Of a stretch of DNA of 64,000 nt, positions 56,961 through 64,000 are shown in pieces (the stretch's first letter is position 1; every line of letters starts with the position of its first letter). The stretch lies in assembly GCF_012843265.1 (NCBI RefSeq), contig NZ_JABAIT010000001.1:372001-436000 (forward strand), given 5' to 3'. This DNA is from Bacillus sp. DNRA2. GTDB taxonomy: Bacteria; Bacillota; Bacilli; Bacillales; Cytobacillaceae. A model generated the notes under the pieces. The model was not told the DNA's origin. It was given only the letters and a program-made list of their open reading frames with translations, and did no database searches. The position numbers and the translations under genes were made by a program.

Positions 56961-57773
56961 ATGGAAACGAGAAAAGCGTTAACAATCGCAGGATCGGATA
57001 GCGGTGGCGGTGCCGGGATTCAAGCGGATCTAAAAACATTCCAGGAACTAGGTGTGTTTGGGATGTCGGCACTCACTGCGGTTACCGCCCAAAACACTTT
57101 AGGGGTTCATGGTGTCTACCCATTAACCCTAGAAGCAATCGCTAGTCAAATCGATGCCATTGGTACAGATATGGGCACGAATGCCTTAAAGACCGGAATG
57201 CTTTTCAATGCTGAAATTATTGAGATCGTTTCTGCAAAAATTAAACAGTATCAGTGGACAAACCTTGTCGTTGATCCGGTAATGATTGCCAAAGGCGGCG
57301 CTTCCTTGTTACAAAATGAAGCAGTTGTAGCGTTAAAAGCGCATTTGCTCCCACTGGCGATGGTGATTACCCCGAACATTCCAGAAGCAGAGGTTTTGAC
57401 AGGAATGGAAATAAAGACACTTGAAGATAAACAGGACGCCGCCAAAAAGCTAGTAGAGCTTGGAGCAAAGCATGTTGTCTTAAAGGGTGGGCATGATGAG
57501 GATCCTATCGAAGCTGTCGATGTTTTTTTTGATGGTCATGAGTTTTCATATTTTACGAGTAAGCGGATTCATACAAAAAATACTCATGGTACAGGTTGTA
57601 CATTCTCTTCTGCAGTTGCAGCAGGGTTGGCCAAGGGCCAAAGTGTGAAGGAAGCTGTCACGATTGCAAAATCGTTCATTCAAGCAGCAATTGAAGATGA
57701 CCTTCATATTGGCGCAGGACATGGGCCGACGAATCATTGGGCGTATAACCGTCGGGCTGGGATTGTGCGGTAA
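56961..57773 (+). CDS. thiD: Hydroxymethylpyrimidine/phosphomethylpyrimidine kinase
   Basis: 270-residue kinase that phosphorylates HMP and HMP-P to give the pyrimidine substrate HMP-PP. Marks are AGSDSGGGAGIQADLKTF at the N-terminus, VDPVMIAKGG and the ATP-site KNTHGTGCTFSSAVAAGLA with the catalytic Cys. GGTGGGGG precedes the ATG. It resembles the Bacillus ThiD, though pdxK-type kinases are close relatives; the operon context decides for ThiD. Confidence 0.96.
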   Translation: METRKALTIAGSDSGGGAGIQADLKTFQELGVFGMSALTAVTAQNTLGVHGVYPLTLEAIASQIDAIGTDMGTNALKTGMLFNAEIIEIVSAKIKQYQWTNLVVDPVMIAKGGASLLQNEAVVALKAHLLPLAMVITPNIPEAEVLTGMEIKTLEDKQDAAKKLVELGAKHVVLKGGHDEDPIEAVDVFFDGHEFSYFTSKRIHTKNTHGTGCTFSSAVAAGLAKGQSVKEAVTIAKSFIQAAIEDDLHIGAGHGPTNHWAYNRRAGIVR

Positions 57774-57839
57774 TCCATTCACGTATTAGGTAGCATAGTC
57801 AACCTAGCCCAGTACGATAAAGGAGTTGTTTATATACTA

Positions 57840-58496
57840 ATGAGCAGATTAAGTCGTGAACAAATGATGAAGCTATTACCGCTTTATTTTATCGCTGGAA
57901 GTATCAATTGCCCAAAAGCACCAGGTGAAGTGTTAGAAGAAGCAATTGCCGGAGGAATCACTTTGTTTCAATTCCGCGAGAAGGGGACAGGCGCCCACGA
58001 AGGACCTGCAAAAAAGGCATTGGCAGATGAGCTTCAGCAAATTTGCCGAGCGCATCATATCCCCTTCCTCGTTAACGATGATGTTGATTTAGCCTTGGAG
58101 CTTGATGCTGATGGCGTGCATATTGGACAGGATGATGAAAGTGTTGAAAGTGTTCGGCGTCGGATTGGTAATAAAATTCTTGGAGTCTCTGCCCACACGA
58201 TGGAGGAAGCGGAGTTAGCGATTAGCCAAGGAGCAGATTATTTAGGAATTGGGCCGGTTTATCCAACGACAACAAAGGAAGATGCCCGCAAAGCAGCCGG
58301 GTTTACTTTGATTCAGGAATTAAGAAAGTCAGGAAATCACATTCCGATTGTAGGGATTGGCGGTATCAATCAGGAAAATAGTGCAGCTGTCATTGGTGCG
58401 GGTGCAGATGGTGTTTCGGTCATTTCCGCGATAAGCAATGCAGTAGATGTATGTTTGGCTGCACAACAAATCAAAGCTACGATAACAGGTAAATAG
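57840..58496 (+). CDS. thiE: Thiamin-phosphate synthase
   Basis: 218-residue TIM-barrel enzyme that joins HMP-PP and hydroxyethylthiazole phosphate to thiamin phosphate. Marks are [41 protein letters not shown] and [13 protein letters not shown], with IVGIGGI near the phosphate site. The only ribosome site, AAAGGAG at 57819-57825, is 14 bases from the ATG, which is long; no better start is visible upstream, but ATG 57864 is a possible alternative. It completes the salvage operon. Confidence 0.96.
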   Translation: MSRLSREQMMKLLPLYFIAGSINCPKAPGEVLEEAIAGGITLFQFREKGTGAHEGPAKKALADELQQICRAHHIPFLVNDDVDLALELDADGVHIGQDDESVESVRRRIGNKILGVSAHTMEEAELAISQGADYLGIGPVYPTTTKEDARKAAGFTLIQELRKSGNHIPIVGIGGINQENSAAVIGAGADGVSVISAISNAVDVCLAAQQIKATITGK

Positions 58497-58507
58497 GGTT
58501 TAACAAG

Positions 58508-58547
58508 GCGAACAGATTCTGTCAGGGGCAGATTTGTTCGCTTTTTT
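58508..58547 (+). terminator. Terminator of the thi operon
   Basis: GCGAACA (58508-58514) pairs with TGTTCGC (58535-58541), with TCTG/CAGA extending inside; T run follows. Confidence 0.88.
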
Positions 58548-58575
58548 ATATTCATATGAATTTCTGGAAATTGTT

Positions 58576-58605
58576 GCATATTCATTTCCGAAAAAGTGCA
58601 CAATA
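58576..58605 (+). promoter_or_regulatory. Probable SigmaG-type promoter of the ger operon
   Basis: GCATA (58576-58580), 18 bp, CACAATA (58599-58605). This matches the SigmaG form GYATR-N18-CAWWMTA with one mismatch, and it lies 75 bp before the first gene of the operon. Forespore expression is expected for germination receptors. Confidence 0.55.
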
Positions 58606-58679
58606 ACCAAAAATCGGACATCAGATGAATTGGTATGATGCGAACTGATGATTAAATGGTAGGTTAAGGTGTGTCCTTC

Positions 58680-58919
58680 ATGATTACTTTTGTATATTTG
58701 TTCATTTTTGCACTGATGATTAGTGGGATTGTTATGATTGATATCTTTTTGATCCATAAAAAGTTTGAAGAGATGTTTATTTTCATTATCGCCTTAGAAG
58801 GGGGAACAAATCGTTGGTGGATTGTGCTGACTTTAGGCATCGGACTATGTATCGCAATGTTTACCGATTTTAAGGAGCATAAGAAAAAGCTCCAAAAGGG
58901 TCATGAAAATGGACAATAA
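58680..58919 (+). CDS. Small membrane protein at the head of the ger operon
   Basis: 79-residue protein with two hydrophobic segments, about residues 1-26 and 47-65, and a Lys-rich C-terminal tail. I recognise no family for certain; small GerD/GerQ-type proteins are different. AAGGTG (58666-58671) fits the ATG at 58680; GTG 58671 overlaps that site. Its end overlaps the next gene by 11 bp, so it belongs to the ger operon and may be a receptor accessory subunit. Confidence 0.65.
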   Translation: MITFVYLFIFALMISGIVMIDIFLIHKKFEEMFIFIIALEGGTNRWWIVLTLGIGLCIAMFTDFKEHKKKLQKGHENGQ

Positions 58920-60009
58920 CAATAATGAGACGCTCTCAATATTACAGTTTTCAATTTTAGTATATGTTTTCATTACTGGGTCAGCAGTTGTGATAGGGAT
59001 AGGTGGAGAAGCTAAGCAAAATGCTTGGATTGCCATTGGGATAGCCACTGTTTGTGGCATGTTGTTGTTTAGATTTTATCTATGGCTCCTTGAGAGCTTC
59101 AACCAGAAAAATCTACTATTGCTTATCGAAACTTGTTTTGGAAAATGGGTCGGTCAAACGATTATTGTGATCTATATATTTTATTTTTTTTATATTGCTG
59201 CTCGTGTATTGAGAGATTTTGGCGAACTGATGGTTACGACCATTTATCGAACGACTCCGATTGAAGTGGTTGAAATCTTATTAATGATTGTTGTTGCTTA
59301 TGTTTTAAAAAAGGGGATTGAGGTACTTGGCCGCACTTCTGAAGTTTTTATTCCTTATGTCATAATCTTTATGATTTTTATTGGGTTGGGAGTTTTGATT
59401 ACAGGTGAATTGCATTTTAAAAATCTCTATCCAATCCTTGGTGATGGAGTACGGCCAATTTCAAAAGCGATTTTCCCAACTTTAATTACTTTTCCCTTCG
59501 GTGAATTGATTGTGGTTACTCTATTATTAACGAATATTACCTTCAAAAAAAAACTCAATAAAATAACAATGTTAGCAATTGGTGTCAGTGGGATAACACT
59601 TATTTATACATCCATCATCCAAGTTGGTGTATTAGGCGTTTATATTAAGGAACGAACTAGCTTTCCATTGTTGTCGGCTGCACGGGAAATTTCCTTAATG
59701 AGTTTTATCGAACGGGTTGATTTAATTATTGTTTTTACAGTTATGTTTGGAATCATCGTAAAGGTTTCTCTTTTCTTTTATGGTGGATTACGGGGACTTG
59801 AGCATATATTCAACATCCCATATCGAAAGCTGGTTTGGCCCTTTGCTTTGCAACTGCCTTTTTTCTCGATTGTTATCAGCCAAAATGTAGTAGAACATGT
59901 CAATGAAGGATTGGTTATTGTTCCTAAATATCTTCATTTGCCACTTCAATTTGGTATTCCTGTTTTAATGGCTGCTATTCTTTTGACGAAAAAAAGACTC
60001 CAGAAATGA
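58909..60009 (+). CDS. Spore germination permease, GerAB family (copy 1)
   Basis: 366-residue integral membrane protein of the endospore germination permease family (GerAB/GerBB/GerKB), with about ten membrane segments of the APC fold. This subunit binds the germinant in the inner spore membrane. Marks are the N-terminal hydrophobic region ILVYVFITGSAVVIGIGG, the FPTLITFPFGELIV region and FIERVDLIIVFTVMFG. AAAAGGG at 58894 fits ATG 58909 better than ATG 58903. It is followed by a paralogue after 21 bp. Confidence 0.92.
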   Translation: MDNNNNETLSILQFSILVYVFITGSAVVIGIGGEAKQNAWIAIGIATVCGMLLFRFYLWLLESFNQKNLLLLIETCFGKWVGQTIIVIYIFYFFYIAARVLRDFGELMVTTIYRTTPIEVVEILLMIVVAYVLKKGIEVLGRTSEVFIPYVIIFMIFIGLGVLITGELHFKNLYPILGDGVRPISKAIFPTLITFPFGELIVVTLLLTNITFKKKLNKITMLAIGVSGITLIYTSIIQVGVLGVYIKERTSFPLLSAAREISLMSFIERVDLIIVFTVMFGIIVKVSLFFYGGLRGLEHIFNIPYRKLVWPFALQLPFFSIVISQNVVEHVNEGLVIVPKYLHLPLQFGIPVLMAAILLTKKRLQK

Positions 60010-60030
60010 TGACTAATGATAGGTGAGTAT

Positions 60031-61143
60031 ATGATACAAGTCCAAACGGAATCCATATCACGTGTCCAGTTTTTTGTATTATTAATCCTGTTTAATATCG
60101 GAAGCACTTTAATTTTGAATATTGGACAGGAAGCAAAAAATAATGCTTGGCTTGCTATCCTTTTAGCGAGTTTTGGGGGTGTTCTAATCCTCATTTTCCA
60201 TTTTCGAATGATGGACTTATATCCGCAAATGCATTTGTATCAAATACTTGATTCGGGCTTTGGAAAAATCATTGGGCGCATGATTGGAAGTAGTTATATT
60301 TTTTATTTTTTCCTGAGTGCAGGCCTTTCGGTTAGAAACATAGGTGAATTGATGGTCAATACAATTCTTTCAAGGACTCCAATAGAGATTTTTTTGATTA
60401 CGATGGTGTTGACGAGTGCTTATATTTTATATCTCGGTGTCGAGGTGCTTGGGAGATCTGCAGAGATATTCATTCCATACTGTATCGCCTTTTTGGTTTT
60501 TATTGGACTAAGTTTATTGGTTTCAGGACAAATGCGGATTCGATATTTAGAGCCTTTTTTAGGAGATGGAATGGGGCCTGTTCTCCTAGCCATTTTCCCC
60601 TACCATATTACCTTGCCCTTCGGTGAACTGGTTGCATTCATGGTGCTTATCCCAAAAATGGCTGCTCAGAAAAAGATGATGAAGTGGGGAATGATTGCCG
60701 TAATAGCGAGCGGTGTGATTCTTTGTTGTTCCTCACTGGTGCAAATTATGACGCTTGGTCCGCTCAAAGAAAGAGCTAATTTCCCACTCCTTTCAGCCTC
60801 TAATGAAATTTCGTTATTAAACTTTATTGAACGGGTTGACCTGCTCGTTGTGTTCATTATGCTGCTTGGAATGATAGTCAGGTCAACGATCTTTTTTTAT
60901 GCAGGTTTGAAGGGCTTGGAGCATATATTTTCGATTCCCTATCGGAGCATGCTTCTTCCCCTGGCAATTCTTGTTGCTTTGTCGGGATTATTAATTGGAG
61001 AAACCTTTATTGAATATAAGAATTTTGGAAAAAAACTTTCGTATGCAATGCTTCTGTTTCATTTTTTCTTTCCAATCCTATTGTTTGTAAGGGGATATTG
61101 GGTTCGTCACAAAAAGGGGGAAACGAAGAGTGAAGTTTTTTAG
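60031..61143 (+). CDS. Spore germination permease, GerAB family (copy 2)
   Basis: 370-residue paralogue of the preceding gene. Shared marks are IFPYHITLPFGELVA, FPLLSASNEISLLNFIERVDLLVVF and GLKGLEHIFSIPYR, which align with the first copy over the whole length. The divergence suggests that the two have different ligands or form a mixed receptor. AGGTGAG fits ATG 60031; ATG 60016 precedes that site. Its end overlaps gerAA by 14 bp. Confidence 0.92.
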   Translation: MIQVQTESISRVQFFVLLILFNIGSTLILNIGQEAKNNAWLAILLASFGGVLILIFHFRMMDLYPQMHLYQILDSGFGKIIGRMIGSSYIFYFFLSAGLSVRNIGELMVNTILSRTPIEIFLITMVLTSAYILYLGVEVLGRSAEIFIPYCIAFLVFIGLSLLVSGQMRIRYLEPFLGDGMGPVLLAIFPYHITLPFGELVAFMVLIPKMAAQKKMMKWGMIAVIASGVILCCSSLVQIMTLGPLKERANFPLLSASNEISLLNFIERVDLLVVFIMLLGMIVRSTIFFYAGLKGLEHIFSIPYRSMLLPLAILVALSGLLIGETFIEYKNFGKKLSYAMLLFHFFFPILLFVRGYWVRHKKGETKSEVF

Positions 61144-62713
61144 AAAAAAGCTATCGAGTTTTTTTACCCAAGCGAGGCAACTTGGGGCAGAACAGATTGA
61201 GCTTGCAGACTCTGCTACTTCCACGCAATTAGAAACAAATATTGATATCTTTAGGGCTATTTTTGGGGCAACCTGTGATCTTGAAATCCAAGAAATTTTT
61301 ATGATGCAAACTCGAGGTGTGTTAATTTACTTGAAAAGCATGGTAAATATCGATGAAGTAAGCAATAAAGTCCTTCAGCCGCTTTCACAGCTGAATCAAG
61401 CGGAGATATCTGAAGGTCATGTTATCGAGTTAGATGAAGTTCGTAAAAGTATTTGGTCAGGTTTATCTTTTCAGATTAAATCAGATTATCAACAAATTGC
61501 GACGGATTTACTAGATGGGTATATCCTCATTATGGCAAACCGTAATGAGCAGGGATACTTATTTTCAATGGGTAATTCGGATTATCGTTCGATAACAGAG
61601 CCAACCACGCAGACAGTAATTCGCGGACCAAAGGATAGCTTTAATGAATCATTGCAAACAGGGATGACATTAATTAGGAGGAGAATTAGAAATCCGCGCC
61701 TGCAATTCGAGAAATTGACGGTTGGTGCAGAGTCGAGGACAACGATAGCACTTGGCTATATGAATGGGGTTGTTGATGACGGTATTGTTGCGGAGGTACG
61801 GAAACGAATTAAGTCTATCAATATGAATGCGGTGTTTGATTCAGGCAATATTGATGAAGCGATTGCTGATGAAACATTTACTCCGTTTCCGCTAATTTTC
61901 AATACAGAACGACCCGATGTTGTTGCGGCGGGAATCATTGAAGGGAAGGTTGCCATCTTAGTTGATGGGAGCCCATTTGTGTTGTTGGCCCCGACCGTAT
62001 TAACGGACTTCTTTCAAAGTCCTGAGGATTATTATCATTCCTTTTTAATTGGTTCGTTTATGAGAATTGTGCGTTACGTTTCGTTTATGGTGGCGATGGT
62101 TTTTCCATCTTTATATGTAGCCCTGCTTACCTTTCACCACGAATTAATTCCAACTGATTTGCTGATTAGCCTCCAAGCCCAGCGTCAGGGGGTGCCGTTT
62201 CCAGCAGTTATCGAAATTATCTTGATGGAATTTACATTTGAGGTGCTTAGGGAAGCAGGCGTACGCATGCCACGTGCTGTAGGTCAAACCGTTTCGATTG
62301 TTGGAGCGCTTGTGCTCGGGCAAGCGGTAGTGGAAGCTGGTCTGGTTTCGAATGTGCTGGTCATTGTTGTGGCGTTTACGGCAATCGCATCATTTGTATC
62401 ACCCATCTATAATTTTTCGACTCCAACAAGGCTTTTGCGTTTTTTGTTTATATTAACCGCCTCGGTGCTAGGTTTATACGGTGTGTTATTGTCACTAATT
62501 TTGATGGTTGCTCATTTAGTTAGTTTGCGTTCATTCGGGGTTCCATATTTAGCGCCAGTCGCTCCGTTTCTTATCGAGGATCAAGGTGATGTGTTTATCA
62601 GGTTCCCAAATTGGGCAGACGTGCGGAAACCGAGTTATTTAAAAAGTAAAACCTTGAACAACGGGAAAATACATCGTCCTCTTCCACCTAATAATAGGGG
62701 GGGATCAGGTTGA
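61130..62713 (+). CDS. Spore germination receptor A subunit (GerAA family)
   Basis: 527-residue subunit of a Ger-type nutrient receptor. It has a large cytosolic N-terminal domain of about 300 residues, several membrane segments in the second half (from about 315) and a hydrophilic tail. Marks are PTVLTDFFQSPEDYYHSF, LPTDLLISLQAQRQGVPFPA-like region (IPTDLLISLQAQ) and EILREAGVRMP (here FEVLREAGVRMP). A subunits form the ion-releasing channel of the complex. Translation starts at GTG 61130 with AAAGGGGG before it; its stop overlaps gerAC as TTGA. Confidence 0.94.
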   Translation: MKFFRKKLSSFFTQARQLGAEQIELADSATSTQLETNIDIFRAIFGATCDLEIQEIFMMQTRGVLIYLKSMVNIDEVSNKVLQPLSQLNQAEISEGHVIELDEVRKSIWSGLSFQIKSDYQQIATDLLDGYILIMANRNEQGYLFSMGNSDYRSITEPTTQTVIRGPKDSFNESLQTGMTLIRRRIRNPRLQFEKLTVGAESRTTIALGYMNGVVDDGIVAEVRKRIKSINMNAVFDSGNIDEAIADETFTPFPLIFNTERPDVVAAGIIEGKVAILVDGSPFVLLAPTVLTDFFQSPEDYYHSFLIGSFMRIVRYVSFMVAMVFPSLYVALLTFHHELIPTDLLISLQAQRQGVPFPAVIEIILMEFTFEVLREAGVRMPRAVGQTVSIVGALVLGQAVVEAGLVSNVLVIVVAFTAIASFVSPIYNFSTPTRLLRFLFILTASVLGLYGVLLSLILMVAHLVSLRSFGVPYLAPVAPFLIEDQGDVFIRFPNWADVRKPSYLKSKTLNNGKIHRPLPPNNRGGSG

Positions 62714-63945
62714 GACGGGGTAAATTGTTTTTGCTCCTTTTGCTAATTCCTATTTTGTTAAGCGGTTGTTGGGATAAAATTGAGCTAAACGATATTGCGG
62801 TAGTGACTGGGATTGCTGTGGAAAAAGGTGACAAATATAAATATCGATTTACTATAAGTGCTGTAAATTCTACGGAACTCTCGAAAGCATCTCAGATGGG
62901 AAATACAGCAAATACTACTTTTTCCCTCGAGGGGAATTCAGTCTCTGAATTAGCTCGAAAGATGAACGTGGCGATGTCGAGACGCTTAATCTATTCACAT
63001 ACCCGTGTGTTGATTATTGAAAAAAAATTGGCCGAAGAAGGGATTGTTGGCTTTCTAGATTTTCTAGAAAGAAGTGGTGAATTTCGGAATGATTTTAATA
63101 TTTTAATTGCAGAGGATGCAAAGGCTTCTGATGTTTTAAAAATAACTTACCCGGTTCAAAGAGATCCATCGTTAAAGATACACAGCCAGTTAGATTCATT
63201 GCTTGAGGATTGGGGAGGAGACACCAATATTCGCCTTTCTGACTTTATCGTGGCGATTACCGCGAAAGGCAATAATCCTGTTTGTGCAGTAGTCACGATA
63301 AAAGGTGATCCGAAAAAAGGTGAGAGGGTTGATAATAATAAAGGTAACGATTTAGGTGCAATCGTAGTTGTAAAGGGTTTAGGAATTTTTAAGTATGAAA
63401 AATTGTTAGGCACCCTACCCATTAGTAATACTAGGAATTATTTGTGGACACAGGATTTGAAACAGACGGACATAACGGTTGCCTGTGGAAGCGATGAAAC
63501 CAATAATAAGCTCTACAATGATATTCAAATTGTTTCGAGTGTCTCGAAGCTGAGTACTCGATACCATAATGGGAAGGTTGATTTAATTGTTAAGATTACC
63601 GGTGAAGCAAAGTTAGTGGGGACACAATGTCAAGCTTCACTAAAAGAGCTGAAAACCTATAAAAAATACGAAAGAGATTTAAATAAGCATATTGAAGCTT
63701 CTATAACGGGCACGATTAAAAAGATTCAACAGGATTTTAAGGTAGATGTATTCGGATTTGGTGAATACTTGGATCGCAAGCAACATAAGACATTTACGAA
63801 ACTCGATAAAAACTGGGATGAGTATTTTAAAGACGGCACTGTTAAGGTAGACTCAAATATCTTTATTAGAAGGACTGGCGTTCGCAATGACAGCTTTATA
63901 ACTGAAGTCGAAAAAATGAAGCGGGATGAAAATGTAAAAAAGTAG
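62710..63945 (+). CDS. Spore germination receptor C subunit, lipoprotein (GerAC family)
   Basis: 411-residue Ger(x)C lipoprotein. The lipobox LLSGCWD puts the lipidated residue at Cys20, and the following CWDKIELND is the family start. Domain marks include AMSRRLIYSHTRVLIIE and YPVQRDPSLKIHSQL. C subunits sit on the outer face of the inner spore membrane. Translation starts at TTG 62710, overlapping the gerAA stop (TTGA). The terminator hairpin begins at its stop codon. The order small gene - B - B - A - C differs from the usual A-B-C. Confidence 0.94.
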   Translation: MRRGKLFLLLLLIPILLSGCWDKIELNDIAVVTGIAVEKGDKYKYRFTISAVNSTELSKASQMGNTANTTFSLEGNSVSELARKMNVAMSRRLIYSHTRVLIIEKKLAEEGIVGFLDFLERSGEFRNDFNILIAEDAKASDVLKITYPVQRDPSLKIHSQLDSLLEDWGGDTNIRLSDFIVAITAKGNNPVCAVVTIKGDPKKGERVDNNKGNDLGAIVVVKGLGIFKYEKLLGTLPISNTRNYLWTQDLKQTDITVACGSDETNNKLYNDIQIVSSVSKLSTRYHNGKVDLIVKITGEAKLVGTQCQASLKELKTYKKYERDLNKHIEASITGTIKKIQQDFKVDVFGFGEYLDRKQHKTFTKLDKNWDEYFKDGTVKVDSNIFIRRTGVRNDSFITEVEKMKRDENVKK

Positions 63946-63990
63946 CCCGATGAAAAACATGGATTGGATGTTTAATCATCGGGCTATAAT
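63944..63990 (+). terminator. Terminator of the ger operon
   Basis: AGCCCGATGA (63944-63953) pairs with TCATCGGGCT (63976-63985); the T-rich run after it (ATAATTTTATT) is imperfect. Confidence 0.75.
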
Positions 63991-64000
63991 TTTATTGTGT

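Overview
This is chromosomal DNA from an endospore-forming member of the Bacillaceae. It is low-GC and almost entirely made of tightly packed genes with strong AGGAGG-type ribosome binding sites. The gene order follows, block by block, the Bacillus subtilis order that I know as yus - suf (yur) - yun - yut - yum/yui - kap - yug, with local inversions and insertions. I cannot fix the species; a Neobacillus/Cytobacillus/Priestia-like genome is plausible. I see no rRNA, tRNA, prophage, IS transposase or CRISPR-cas. Gene symbols follow B. subtilis by recalled family membership and synteny, not by a database search.

Layout. 1-3620: end of the fatty-acid beta-oxidation gene fadE, then yusI (Spx/ArsC-like), gcvH and three small yus genes. 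3650-8410: two separate SAM (S-box) riboswitch units, one driving metY and one driving the methionine importer metNPQ. 8812-14129: the complete sufCDSUB iron-sulfur assembly operon. 14450-25427: yunF, yunD, yunC, yunB, lytH, lipA and yutC to yutH, rich in sporulation genes. 25519-29989: a 2-hydroxyacid dehydrogenase and the threonine operon hom-thrC-thrB. 30084-35805: iron-sulfur carriers (yutI, yutM), small Cys proteins (yuzD, yuzB) and three pyridine-nucleotide flavoproteins (yutJ, yumC, yumB). 36010-47223: yuiBCD, pepA, a DedA protein, kapD/kapB, a lipoprotein cyclophilin, a SodC-like lipoprotein, patB and yugF. 47370-55823: yugG, yugH, an XRE regulator, yugI, rocD, yugJ, pgi, yugN and yugO. 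55903-58496: a TPP-riboswitch-controlled thiamin salvage operon thiM-thiD-thiE. 58576-63990: a ger operon with two tandem GerB-type permeases, probably SigmaG-driven.

Functionally, Fe-S cluster supply (suf, yutI, yutM) sits near users such as lipA, whose lipoyl product is attached to gcvH. Sulfur amino acid supply (metY, metNPQ, hom, patB) and thiol-redox proteins form a second theme. Sporulation and germination (yunB, lytH, yutC, yutH, kapB/kapD, ger operon) form a third.

The most unusual content is intergenic. Four tandem arrays, at 15305-15640, 30826-30980, 42129-42492 and 44721-45116, all have a repeat period of 52 bp (one step of 51 and one of 53). In three of them every complete unit has the same geometry: a 10-nt arm, a 7-nt loop (8 nt in one terminal unit) and a 10-nt arm, followed by AAA. 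Arm sequences differ between arrays yet stay complementary, which looks like covariation. A separate 20-bp array (14191-14350) follows sufB. Two further dispersed repeat families are present, including a 42-bp internally deleted copy inside the suf operon.
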